From Clostridium sp. CAG:967 (GTDB lineage: Bacteria > Cyanobacteriota > Vampirovibrionia > Gastranaerophilales > Gastranaerophilaceae): a stretch of DNA of 64,000 bases. Shown here piece by piece: positions 1-7,020 of the stretch; the stretch's first letter is position 1, and each line of letters opens with the position of its first letter. The stretch lies in assembly GCA_000433095.1 (NCBI GenBank), contig HF991467.1, forward strand, positions 1-64,000. The letters run 5' to 3'. Below the pieces are notes generated by a model. The model was not told where the DNA came from. It was given only the letters and a program-made list of their open reading frames with translations, and made no database searches. A program made the position numbers and the translations under genes.

Positions 1-24
1 TAGAATGAAGTCCGCACTTGTAGA

Positions 25-687
25 TTAATTAGCTTCTTTTAAAACTACAATTGTATCTTCTATTTCTACACGCAAATATTCTAACTGCTGGTCAATCACA
101 TTATCGTTGTACAAATAACCTGCTCCGGTATATGCAAGGTATGGTCTGTATTTTTCAGCTTCTGCACGTAATGTCGCAACTGATTGTGTGTGTGAACTCA
201 ATTCCATTAGTTTTTGAAATGATATATAGCTGCTTTCAGGTTTACCTTCATATTTGTTTCTCAGATACTCTACGGTTTTATTGAAAAAGTAAGCTTTTGC
301 ATTAAACTTTTGCACATTATCATTATTTTCAATACAAACCAGGAGTTTTTCCAGCTGAGGTAGTATTTCATTTATATCATTTAAGTAAGGTGATGTTTTA
401 TCTGTCTTAAGCATAATATTTACAAAAGCAGGGTTATCCCTCGGGGCAGGTTTTACTTCGTTTGCAGAATTAAAATCTTTTGTTTTTTCATACAAGGGCT
501 TTGCACTTTTAGGATCAGATGTTTGGAAACTTTTTGAAACATCCGGCAATGTTCCCACATAACCTTTTCCTTCTGATGTGGATTCTGTTACGGGTTCAGC
601 AGTTTTGGGAGATTTTTTAAAACCCCAGGCATAGCAGCATTCGCAGCTTAATGTAAGTATTAAACCTAAAACTAATAATTTCCTCAT
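25..687 (-). CDS. exported protein of unknown function
   Basis: A 220-residue protein that I do not recognise. Residues 1-20 form a signal peptide (two basic residues, a Leu/Ile core, and a likely cut after Cys-Tyr-Ala). The mature part opens with a Pro/Ser/Lys-rich stretch to about residue 85 and then looks alpha-helical and charged, with no membrane segment, so a periplasmic or surface location is likely. There is no ribosome binding site before the ATG. Instead TATAAT (694-699 on the complement) ends exactly six bases upstream, which suggests a leaderless message. The next gene downstream on the same strand is another exported protein. Confidence 0.7.
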   Translation of the reverse strand: MRKLLVLGLILTLSCECCYAWGFKKSPKTAEPVTESTSEGKGYVGTLPDVSKSFQTSDPKSAKPLYEKTKDFNSANEVKPAPRDNPAFVNIMLKTDKTSPYLNDINEILPQLEKLLVCIENNDNVQKFNAKAYFFNKTVEYLRNKYEGKPESSYISFQKLMELSSHTQSVATLRAEAEKYRPYLAYTGAGYLYNDNVIDQQLEYLRVEIEDTIVVLKEAN

Positions 688-739
688 ACCATAATTATAA
701 TGACTATTGAAAAAAAATCATCGTTTGTTTAATTTATTC

Positions 740-1345
740 TTAATCAGCTGCTTTGTGCTTAAAACCGAATAAATGCCATTTGTTGTGCACAGGACATAAA
801 ACGTTTTTTTGTTCGCTGTAATACATCTTTTGCCCGAAAGGTCTTAAATTTGGGTCACGTTTATAAAAAGCCTTGTTTTTTTGACAATATTTAATTTCTT
901 TTCGTTCCATTTTTCTTACAGTGTTATATTTAGCTTTTTGTTCACTGTTTAAAATAGATTTAAATTCTTTATCATATTTTTTGGCTATGCGTTTCATTTC
1001 GCATTCGAGATTATTAACAATATCTTCTTGTTTTTTGATTGCGCTGCGGCTGGCGTTATGCTCGCAAAGTTTTGCCAGTGCATACTTTTCCTGTTCGTAT
1101 TGTCTGAATTTTGCTCCTAACTCTTCATAACGCTTTTTATCAATTACATCTTTGCATTTTAACTGGTCATTTGTAAGATTTAAAACATTGTATAATGTAG
1201 CTCTTTCGTTGTACATTGAAGTTATTAAATCAAGACATTTAGTCTGATTTTGACACCCGCATTCTGGAGTTTGGACAACTTCTGCCTGTACGGAAACACT
1301 GCTTAAAAATACACATATTCCAAATATTATTAAGTTTTTCTTCAT
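740..1345 (-). CDS. Spy/CpxP-like exported helical protein
   Basis: A 201-residue protein with a signal peptide (residues 1-21, cut after Val-Gln-Ala). The mature part is almost entirely helical and very Lys/Glu-rich. It contains LTNDQ near residue 58 and a related NSEQ element near residue 132, which resemble the paired LTxxQ motifs of the Spy/CpxP periplasmic chaperone family. Several cysteines lie in the N-terminal third and in the tail. A strong GAGAGGG lies five bases before the ATG. The family assignment rests on the motifs and overall helical build only; the Cys-rich C-terminal tail is not typical of Spy. Confidence 0.6.
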   Translation of the reverse strand: MKKNLIIFGICVFLSSVSVQAEVVQTPECGCQNQTKCLDLITSMYNERATLYNVLNLTNDQLKCKDVIDKKRYEELGAKFRQYEQEKYALAKLCEHNASRSAIKKQEDIVNNLECEMKRIAKKYDKEFKSILNSEQKAKYNTVRKMERKEIKYCQKNKAFYKRDPNLRPFGQKMYYSEQKNVLCPVHNKWHLFGFKHKAAD

Positions 1346-1419
1346 AAAAACCCTCTCTTATGAAATGAATTATCTCATACTTTAAAGCTAAATTCAATAT
1401 TTTGTAGTAAACTCTTTTT

Positions 1420-1782
1420 ATGGAAGAAATGAATTTAAGAAATTATGCATATATTGGTGATGCTGTTTGGGAACTGTTTATTCGTGAAAAAACAATAAAA
1501 CTTACAGAAAATTCTAAAAAACTTCATCAAATTACAACCTCTAAAGTTAAAATGGGATTTCAGGCAGAATTGCTTCATTTTTTAGAAGAATTTATTACAG
1601 ATGAAGAAAAAGATATTGCACGCCGTGGCAGAAATTTGACAATTCCTGTTGCAAGACGGCAAAATCAAACAGAATACCGTCAGGCAACAGCATTTGAAGC
1701 TCTTATCGGATGGTGGTTTTTGAATGATAAAAAAAGACTGGATAATATTCTAAATCTTATTGAACAAAAATTAATTTTCTGA
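1420..1782 (+). CDS. mrnC: Mini-ribonuclease III
   Basis: A 120-residue protein matching Mini-RNase III, the dimeric RNase III catalytic domain without a dsRNA-binding domain that matures 23S rRNA in Bacillus and relatives. The N-terminal YIGDAVWEL holds the catalytic Asp (D14). RRGRN near residue 69 and AFEALIGWWFL near residue 92, with the second acidic residue, follow in the usual order. The length is typical. No Shine-Dalgarno is seen; TAAACT ends exactly six bases upstream of the ATG, so the message may be leaderless. It is transcribed away from the exported-protein pair to its left. Confidence 0.9.
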   Translation: MEEMNLRNYAYIGDAVWELFIREKTIKLTENSKKLHQITTSKVKMGFQAELLHFLEEFITDEEKDIARRGRNLTIPVARRQNQTEYRQATAFEALIGWWFLNDKKRLDNILNLIEQKLIF

Positions 1783-1881
1783 TTTTTAGCTAAATATTTT
1801 AAAAAAAAACATATAACCGGAGGATAAAAATTATAAAATTTACCGCTATATTATAATAACAATAAAAATATGGAGGTTTTT

Positions 1882-2442
1882 ATGAAAAGAGATTATCAAG
1901 AATTAATCAACAACTATCAAGGCGGTGATTTGGATTTATCAGGCTGTGAAATTAAAAATTTGGAATTAGGTCATATTGAAGGCAGCTTAAATCTATCAAA
2001 ATGTGTTATCGGTAAATTGTCAATCGGCTGGGTGTCAAAAGAGTTAAACATGTCCGGTGCTGAAATTAAAAAGATTGAAACACCAATTGATGCAAACAGT
2101 GTAAACATGTCAGGTGCTACAATCGGTAAATTACCTGTACACATCTGGACAGACAGCTTAAATATGGAAAAATGCAGTGTTGAAAAATTAAACACTGATA
2201 TCAGAACAAATGTATTTAACATTAAAGGTACTAAAATTTCTCAGTTACCAAAAAATTTAAGAGTACATAAATTAATAACAGATTCAAAATCAGCAAAATA
2301 TCTATCATTAATGACATTAAAACAATGTGATGAACTAGTAATGGATGACTGCGTATATTTTGAACAAAGAGATTTAGTAGAAAACTATAATTTTTCCAAC
2401 ATAGTATCAAGCAACGAAATGGAAATGGTTTGTTCAGTGTAA
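1882..2442 (+). CDS. protein with six 19-residue leucine-rich-type repeats
   Basis: The start is set at the ATG at 1882 because GGAGG lies just upstream; a longer reading from 1870 would place that site inside the gene. The 186-residue product has no signal peptide. Residues 17-130 are six consecutive, gap-free repeats of exactly 19 residues with consensus L-N-[LM]-S-G-x-x-I-x-K-L, predicted to form a short solenoid. A non-repetitive tail rich in acidic residues and cysteine follows. It resembles cytoplasmic LRR or pentapeptide-like proteins, with no enzymatic motif. Binding to another protein is a reasonable guess only. A strong terminator follows. Confidence 0.75.
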   Translation: MKRDYQELINNYQGGDLDLSGCEIKNLELGHIEGSLNLSKCVIGKLSIGWVSKELNMSGAEIKKIETPIDANSVNMSGATIGKLPVHIWTDSLNMEKCSVEKLNTDIRTNVFNIKGTKISQLPKNLRVHKLITDSKSAKYLSLMTLKQCDELVMDDCVYFEQRDLVENYNFSNIVSSNEMEMVCSV

Positions 2443-2466
2443 TGTACTAATAAAAATAATATATAA

Positions 2467-2495
2467 AAGAGCCTTATTTTTAAGGCTCTTTTTTT
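2467..2495 (+). terminator. Rho-independent terminator of the repeat protein
   Basis: A perfect 10-bp stem (2467-2476 with 2481-2490), a TTTT loop, and a run of T to 2495. It lies 24 bases after the stop codon of the repeat protein. Confidence 0.9.
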
Positions 2496-2562
2496 GTAAT
2501 AGGTTTGAACAGCTGCTGTACTTCTTCTTTTAAAATTTAGCAAATAAATATAAAAAAAGTAC

Positions 2563-2590
2563 TTTACAAAAAAAAATCAGCATGTACAAT
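2563..2590 (+). promoter_or_regulatory. sigma-70-type promoter of tRNA-Ala
   Basis: TTTACA (2563-2568) and TACAAT (2585-2590) are separated by 16 bases. The predicted start, about 2597, is roughly 27 bases before the mature tRNA. The spacing and position support it; no other gene is nearby on this strand. Confidence 0.5.
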
Positions 2591-2623
2591 AAATATTGTG
2601 ACAAATAAATAAAACAACCTTGT

Positions 2624-2699
2624 GGGGGTTTAGCTCAGCTGGTAGAGCACCTGCTTTGCACGCAGGGGGTCAGGAGTTCGAATCTCCTAACCTCCACCA
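2624..2699 (+). tRNA. tRNA-Ala (anticodon TGC)
   Basis: A full cloverleaf can be drawn. The acceptor arm 2624-2630 pairs with 2689-2695 and includes the G3-U70 wobble pair that identifies alanine tRNA. The anticodon loop 2655-2661 carries TGC at 2657-2659. The T arm contains GTTCGAATC. The CCA end (2697-2699) is encoded. A promoter precedes it and a terminator follows immediately. Confidence 0.98.
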
Positions 2700-2700
2700 A

Positions 2701-2734
2701 AAAAGACAATAACTTTAGTTATTGTCTTTTTTTT
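2701..2734. terminator. bidirectional terminator after tRNA-Ala
   Basis: A 14-bp stem (2701-2714 with 2717-2730) flanked by A-rich and T-rich sides, ending in eight T on the + strand. It terminates the tRNA on one strand and can serve the leftward exported-protein pair on the other. Confidence 0.85.
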
Positions 2735-2738
2735 ATTA

Positions 2739-3434
2739 TCACTTCTCAAATTCAAGAATAATAGCAAAAATATATTTAGCATCTTTACCAACAAAACTTG
2801 TATCTGCAAAATAAACCATATTTTTACTTAATCTTCCTTTTTTTATAAGAATTCCTTCTTTAGCATTCATTTTTTCTGTGCTTAAAGCGATTTCCTTATC
2901 TTCTAAGAAAATTTTTGTATCAAGTTCAGGGATATTATTTGAAATTTTAAATGGTTTTGAATATTGAATGATTTTTATATTTGTAAAATCTTCGTTTTTA
3001 AAATAAAATCTTGAGAATGTTTTATTCTTGATAGCAGAATCTTTAATAAAAATATATTTTTTCTTTGAACAATCCAAACAAATATCCTCGTTTTCAATCG
3101 CTCTTTTTAGATGCGGATAATTATTATCAATATATACTTTTTTTCTGTCGCCGCATATCGGGATTAAAGGATTTGATTTATCCCAGACACAAGCTCCTGT
3201 CAGACAAGTTCCTTTTTTGTAAAAATAATATCCGACTCCGCCTGCGGCTAAACCGCTAAAAATTGAACCGAGTGTTATTGCAGTTACAGCTCCTCCGCTT
3301 AATCCGCCTGATTTGCCTCCTCTACCCGGTGGAATATCACTTATGGTAATATCAAAAGTGTTATTGGAGGTGTTTGTAGCACAAAAGCCTTGCAGTTGAA
3401 TTAAGCAAAGCAAAAATACAAAAAATTTTTTCAT
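2739..3434 (-). CDS. exported glycine-rich protein of the pilus locus
   Basis: A 231-residue protein of unknown function. A signal peptide (1-19) is followed by a Gly/Ser-rich linker and a hydrophobic Gly-rich segment (about residues 44-73, GGAVTAIT...GGVGYYFYKKG) that looks like a membrane span. After it comes a Cys-containing region (four Cys between residues 77 and 93, two more near 118-121) and a beta-rich C-terminal half. It shares four bases (ATGA) with the upstream pilin-like gene, so the two are translationally coupled. Its position beside the chaperone-usher operon suggests an accessory or anchoring part, which is an inference from position. Confidence 0.65.
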   Translation of the reverse strand: MKKFFVFLLCLIQLQGFCATNTSNNTFDITISDIPPGRGGKSGGLSGGAVTAITLGSIFSGLAAGGVGYYFYKKGTCLTGACVWDKSNPLIPICGDRKKVYIDNNYPHLKRAIENEDICLDCSKKKYIFIKDSAIKNKTFSRFYFKNEDFTNIKIIQYSKPFKISNNIPELDTKIFLEDKEIALSTEKMNAKEGILIKKGRLSKNMVYFADTSFVGKDAKYIFAIILEFEK

Positions 3435-3907
3435 ATTCCCCCCAGAGTAAAAGTCAAAGTTCCTCTGTAATCTCCCTGAACCGTGTCAGGTGTAACGGTT
3501 GCATAAGGGATAAAATTTCCGCTTATTACATGGTCATAAGGATTATTAATCGTATAAGATGATGGCGAAACGGAAAGGTTTGATTTGCTAAAATTAAATA
3601 GTCCCTGTTTATGTCTTAAATCCTTAAAATCAGCATAAACAATAATTGGCGAATTCATGTTTGTTCGGATTTGAACTTTTACCGGCGAAAGTTCCAGAAT
3701 GTTTTGATTAGCATTCGGACTTGTAGATTTTTTTATTACCATATTGTTTAAATGTTCATCTCTATTATATTCTTGGGTTTCAACAATAATTTTTTCTATC
3801 TCATAAACATTTGGCAACGTTGCAGAAAGATTTTGGCTTGCGCTTTCTGCGCAAAGACCTTCGATTGTACTCATAAAAAATAATAAAAATATCCATATGA
3901 ATTTCAT
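3431..3907 (-). CDS. pilin-like subunit, divergent from the usher operon
   Basis: A 158-residue exported protein (signal peptide about 1-20, cut after Cys-Ala). The mature N terminus has alternating hydrophobic residues, ASQNLSATLPNVYEI, closely matching the starts of the two pilins across the divergent promoter. The end, GDYRGTLTFTLGG, matches the last strand of chaperone-usher pilins (GTYQAxLTLS in the neighbours). The central part, with VQIRTNMNSPIIVYADF, parallels FQIRANANAP of the pilin at 5753. The ATG at 3907 is used rather than the TTG one codon earlier. It is probably a minor or alternative pilin that uses the neighbouring chaperone and usher. Confidence 0.7.
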   Translation of the reverse strand: MKFIWIFLLFFMSTIEGLCAESASQNLSATLPNVYEIEKIIVETQEYNRDEHLNNMVIKKSTSPNANQNILELSPVKVQIRTNMNSPIIVYADFKDLRHKQGLFNFSKSNLSVSPSSYTINNPYDHVISGNFIPYATVTPDTVQGDYRGTLTFTLGGI

Positions 3908-3950
3908 CAATAGAATTTTAATTCCAAAAATGAAAAATAAAATTCCTCTT

Positions 3951-4018
3951 TATAATTACCTGATTGTTGATAGAAAGCTATTTACCAATCAGATATTTTT
4001 ATGTTGTTGAGGATTTTA
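3951..4018 (+). promoter_or_regulatory. promoter and hairpin leader of the pilus operon
   Basis: TATAAT (3951-3956) puts the predicted start near 3963, at a hairpin. Arms CTGATTG (3960-3966) and CAATCAG (3986-3992) enclose a second stem ATAG/CTAT (3970-3973 with 3978-3981). ATATTTTT follows, then the ribosome binding site of the first operon gene. The -35 is weak. The hairpin could protect the 5' end or attenuate transcription; nothing here decides between them. Confidence 0.4.
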
Positions 4019-4903
4019 ATGAAAAAAATATTAATTATAATTTTTATATTTTTCTTTTTTTGCATGCAAAAAACAGAAGCATCTATTACCGTGCAAAGTG
4101 CAGGAAGCACAGTTGTATCAGCTACACAAATTTCGCAGCCGATAAATGTTATAATAAGCGGGTTATTAAATCTTTTGGTCACAATAAAAGTTAAAGCTCT
4201 TGATTCTTATATAACAAATACAACAGACAGTTCTTTAAGAATTCCTGTTTCTCAGCTTTATTTGAATGACGGTTCAAACTCTTATCAAATGCAAAACAAT
4301 ATTGATGTTACCATATTAAGTGCCCTTATCAGCGTTGCAACTTATACAAAGCCTTATACGGCTCTAGTGACTAATGTTAGTGTAATTCCTGCAGGAACAT
4401 ATAATACAAGGCTGCAATTTACTCTTGATTCAACTTTATCTACTCAAACATTTACGTTTACTCTGTCATTTGTAATTCCATTAGATCAATCTGTTTCCAC
4501 TACTACAACGCCGGTAATGATAACTTTAACTCCTGAGAATGTTTTTGATACGTCTGCGAATATTGCTAACACAACTTCTCCGCAAATAAATATTAAATCT
4601 AACAAAAAATGGAAATTATTAATGGATACCTCAAATTTGGGGACCTTGATAGGAAATTATTATTTTCAAGTTCTTTCTGCAACAAGTCATGTAAATGAAT
4701 ATTCAACTACTCCCGTAAAAATTGAACCTAATCAACAATATACCTTGGCAAAAGGAACGGGAACCTATACAGCTCCTATTACGGGAAGTTATACAACGGA
4801 TTATATTCTTTTAAAATATTACCTTGTCAACAATTCCGGTACTTTTCTTAAAGAAGGGACTTATAACAATTATGTCAAATATATTTTACAGGAGGATAAT
4901 TAG
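4019..4903 (+). CDS. two-domain pilus subunit, possibly the tip protein
   Basis: The start at 4019 is chosen because GAGG sits seven bases upstream; the 294-residue product then begins with a clean signal peptide (cut after Thr-Glu-Ala-Ser). The mature protein is Thr/Ser/Asn-rich and almost all beta strand, in two parts. The first, to about residue 155, ends with AGTYNTRLQFTLD, like the closing strand of the neighbouring pilins. The second contains SNKKWKLLMDTS and a Tyr-rich C terminus. Two immunoglobulin-like domains in the first gene of a chaperone-usher operon suggest a tip adhesin or initiating subunit. The role is inferred from position and size. Confidence 0.65.
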   Translation: MKKILIIIFIFFFFCMQKTEASITVQSAGSTVVSATQISQPINVIISGLLNLLVTIKVKALDSYITNTTDSSLRIPVSQLYLNDGSNSYQMQNNIDVTILSALISVATYTKPYTALVTNVSVIPAGTYNTRLQFTLDSTLSTQTFTFTLSFVIPLDQSVSTTTTPVMITLTPENVFDTSANIANTTSPQINIKSNKKWKLLMDTSNLGTLIGNYYFQVLSATSHVNEYSTTPVKIEPNQQYTLAKGTGTYTAPITGSYTTDYILLKYYLVNNSGTFLKEGTYNNYVKYILQEDN

Positions 4904-5740
4904 ATGAAGAAATTTTTATTACTTTTATTTTGTATAACTTTTTTTTCAATCAAATCAGAAGCTGCGATTAAAGTTACGCCGACAGTAATTGAAATGGATA
5001 CAAAAGGAGCAAGGAGCAATTATGTAACGTCTTCTTTTAATGTACAGGGGGCAGAAGATGAAACAATTCGTTTCAAAATTTATCCCGAGTATTTTAAAAT
5101 AACATCTCAAGGCACAATGGATATGCTTGAGAAAACGCCTGCTCAGGATTCTTTGATAAATAATATAAAATTTGTTCCGTCAGAATTTACTCTTCAAAAC
5201 GGCAGAACTCAAAAAGTTCGTTTAACTGTTACTGATTTTGATAAACTTCCTGATGGTGAATCAAGACTTGTTTTATTTTTGGAAGATGTTGCCGCAAGAG
5301 AAATTGTTTTGCCGTCAGGCAACAGAAATGTAACAACAAAATTGCTTGTAAAAACAAGAGTAGGAATTCCTGTTTATTTAGACAAAGGTAACGTTACCAA
5401 AAAAGGAGAAATAGACCTATTTAAAGCCGAGCAACAGGGAGAAAAACTCGTTTGTAATATGAAGATTATATCAGACGGAAACAGCAAAATCAGATATTCG
5501 GGAAAAGCTCAGATTATAAAAGGCAGAACACTAATTGATGAAAAACCTATAAATAACAATGTTGTTGGTGCAAAAAATTTTTTACTAACAAATGAGATAT
5601 TGCCCACAGATAAAATTACTCAGGACGGTGAGTATAAAATCCGCCTAATTCTTAACTATAAAGACGAAAACGGTAAAATTAAAAATCTGATAAAAGAATC
5701 AACAGTTAATGTTATAAAAACCAAACAAACAACAATTTAA
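4904..5740 (+). CDS. PapD-like periplasmic pilus chaperone
   Basis: A 278-residue protein with a signal peptide (1-21). The mature part begins AIKVTPTVIEMD, the chaperone G1-type first strand. Near residue 120 it has LPDGESRLVLFLEDV, in the place of the family signature around the F1-G1 region of PapD-type chaperones. A second domain from about residue 150 completes the boomerang. Such chaperones cap pilin subunits in the periplasm and hand them to the usher. The start codon follows directly on the stop of the preceding gene, with AGGAGG inside that gene's end. At 278 residues it is slightly longer than typical (about 240). Confidence 0.88.
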   Translation: MKKFLLLLFCITFFSIKSEAAIKVTPTVIEMDTKGARSNYVTSSFNVQGAEDETIRFKIYPEYFKITSQGTMDMLEKTPAQDSLINNIKFVPSEFTLQNGRTQKVRLTVTDFDKLPDGESRLVLFLEDVAAREIVLPSGNRNVTTKLLVKTRVGIPVYLDKGNVTKKGEIDLFKAEQQGEKLVCNMKIISDGNSKIRYSGKAQIIKGRTLIDEKPINNNVVGAKNFLLTNEILPTDKITQDGEYKIRLILNYKDENGKIKNLIKESTVNVIKTKQTTI

Positions 5741-5752
5741 AAAGGAGGAAAA

Positions 5753-6376
5753 ATGTTAAACAAAAAACTCGCAGGATTATTATTAATCCCTGCTATTTTA
5801 GGCACAATCAATGCATCTCATGCATTAAGCAACACAGCATCCCAAACTTTACAGGCAACACTAGCCACTTATTTGGACATTCAGGCTCTAACTTCAGGTG
5901 CCGTTACAACTACAACAATTGCGCCTGATACAGGGAGTTTAGCAACAGCTCTTATTTCAAAATTCCAAATACGTGCAAACGCAAATGCTCCAAGTTTATA
6001 CTTAAAAGCAACAACCGAAAGCACAACCAATCCAACCGAGGTTGCTTTTTTTCAACAAAGCGGAACAACTTATGTGATTTTATCTAACACAACAAATAAG
6101 CCTTTAACTTCGGCAATTGCGGATTGTAAACTTGCAACCCCTACACTTGCAAATAATGCAAACGCAATAGCATATCCGATTGCAAGTGCTGCTGCGGATA
6201 ATTCAGGTACAGTAACTTTTGATGGTACGAAAAATCAATACAATGTATCTGCTAATGCAGGGGAAACCATTGTAACCACAACTACAGGAACAACGCCGTT
6301 AGCTAATACTTATTCTTATCTTGATTCTGCAGGAACTTATCAAGCAATTTTAACCCTTTCTAATACATCATTGTAG
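5753..6376 (+). CDS. pilin, chaperone-usher type
   Basis: A 207-residue exported protein, signal peptide 1-25 (cut after Ser-His-Ala). The mature N terminus, SQTLQATLATYLDIQ, has the alternating hydrophobic residues of a donor-strand extension and resembles the start of CFA/I-type (alpha family) pilins. The body is Thr/Ala/Asn-rich beta structure with FQIRANANAP, and it ends AGTYQAILTLS. It is a clear paralog of the next gene: the region SAIADC...ANNANAIAYP matches SAIND...ANNKNVIAYP. AAGGAGG precedes the ATG. It has the strongest ribosome binding site in the operon and may be the major subunit. Confidence 0.8.
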   Translation: MLNKKLAGLLLIPAILGTINASHALSNTASQTLQATLATYLDIQALTSGAVTTTTIAPDTGSLATALISKFQIRANANAPSLYLKATTESTTNPTEVAFFQQSGTTYVILSNTTNKPLTSAIADCKLATPTLANNANAIAYPIASAAADNSGTVTFDGTKNQYNVSANAGETIVTTTTGTTPLANTYSYLDSAGTYQAILTLSNTSL

Positions 6377-6387
6377 AGATTTTTTAT

Positions 6388-7020
6388 ATGCTGAAAAATT
6401 TAAAATATTTATGTTTTGTTTTAATAATTCTTGCAGGTCCGAAAGCTTTTGGGCTTGCAGAATTTCAGCATACTATTCAAACGGTTGTTCCTGCGGCAGT
6501 TGATGTAAGCTCAATTAATACATCTGCGGCATCAGGAACAATTAATCCTGAAACAGGAATAAGTTCTGTGCCTTACGCTACTTTTCAAATTCAAACAAAC
6601 GGGGATGACGACAAATACGATTATATTCTAACAGCAAAAGTAAACAGTTCTGATAGCGGAAACTTAAATGCTTATTCTCAAAATGGCTCAATAGTTTATT
6701 TATTACTGGGAAACATTACAAATTTGCCGACATCATCTGCAATAAATGATATAAAAACAAACTCTCCGACACCTGCAAATAACAAAAATGTTATTGCGTA
6801 CCCGCTTACAAATACCCTCACAAACTTGAGTTCTGCAACACTCACGAATAATGCCTCCTACGGCGGGCTTTGTTATATAATTAAAACCGGCTCAAGTCAA
6901 AAAGGAACTATAAAGCAAGCTATAGGAGCGGCACCAATGAATAATACGTATTCTGCTGTCATTGATACCGCCGGTACTTATCAGGCAGTGCTGACACTTA
7001 GTGCAAACAGGAAGCCATGA
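6388..7020 (+). CDS. second pilin, paralog of the preceding gene
   Basis: A 210-residue exported protein with a signal peptide (about 1-22, cut after Ala-Phe-Gly). The mature N terminus, FQHTIQTVVPAAVDV, again alternates hydrophobic residues, and the C terminus, DTAGTYQAVLTLS, forms the last strand. It shares several blocks with the pilin 12 bases upstream (FQI.TN, SAIND, ANN.NVIAYPL, NNTYS). The ribosome binding site is weak, so expression is probably lower than that of the first pilin. Its last four bases (ATGA) overlap the usher start, tying its translation to usher production. Confidence 0.78.
   Translation: MLKNLKYLCFVLIILAGPKAFGLAEFQHTIQTVVPAAVDVSSINTSAASGTINPETGISSVPYATFQIQTNGDDDKYDYILTAKVNSSDSGNLNAYSQNGSIVYLLLGNITNLPTSSAINDIKTNSPTPANNKNVIAYPLTNTLTNLSSATLTNNASYGGLCYIIKTGSSQKGTIKQAIGAAPMNNTYSAVIDTAGTYQAVLTLSANRKP

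Noticed and set aside
2624..2699. tRNA-Ala as an integration site of a mobile element
   Set aside because: No integrase, no repeated 3' tRNA fragment in the window and no change in gene content nearby.
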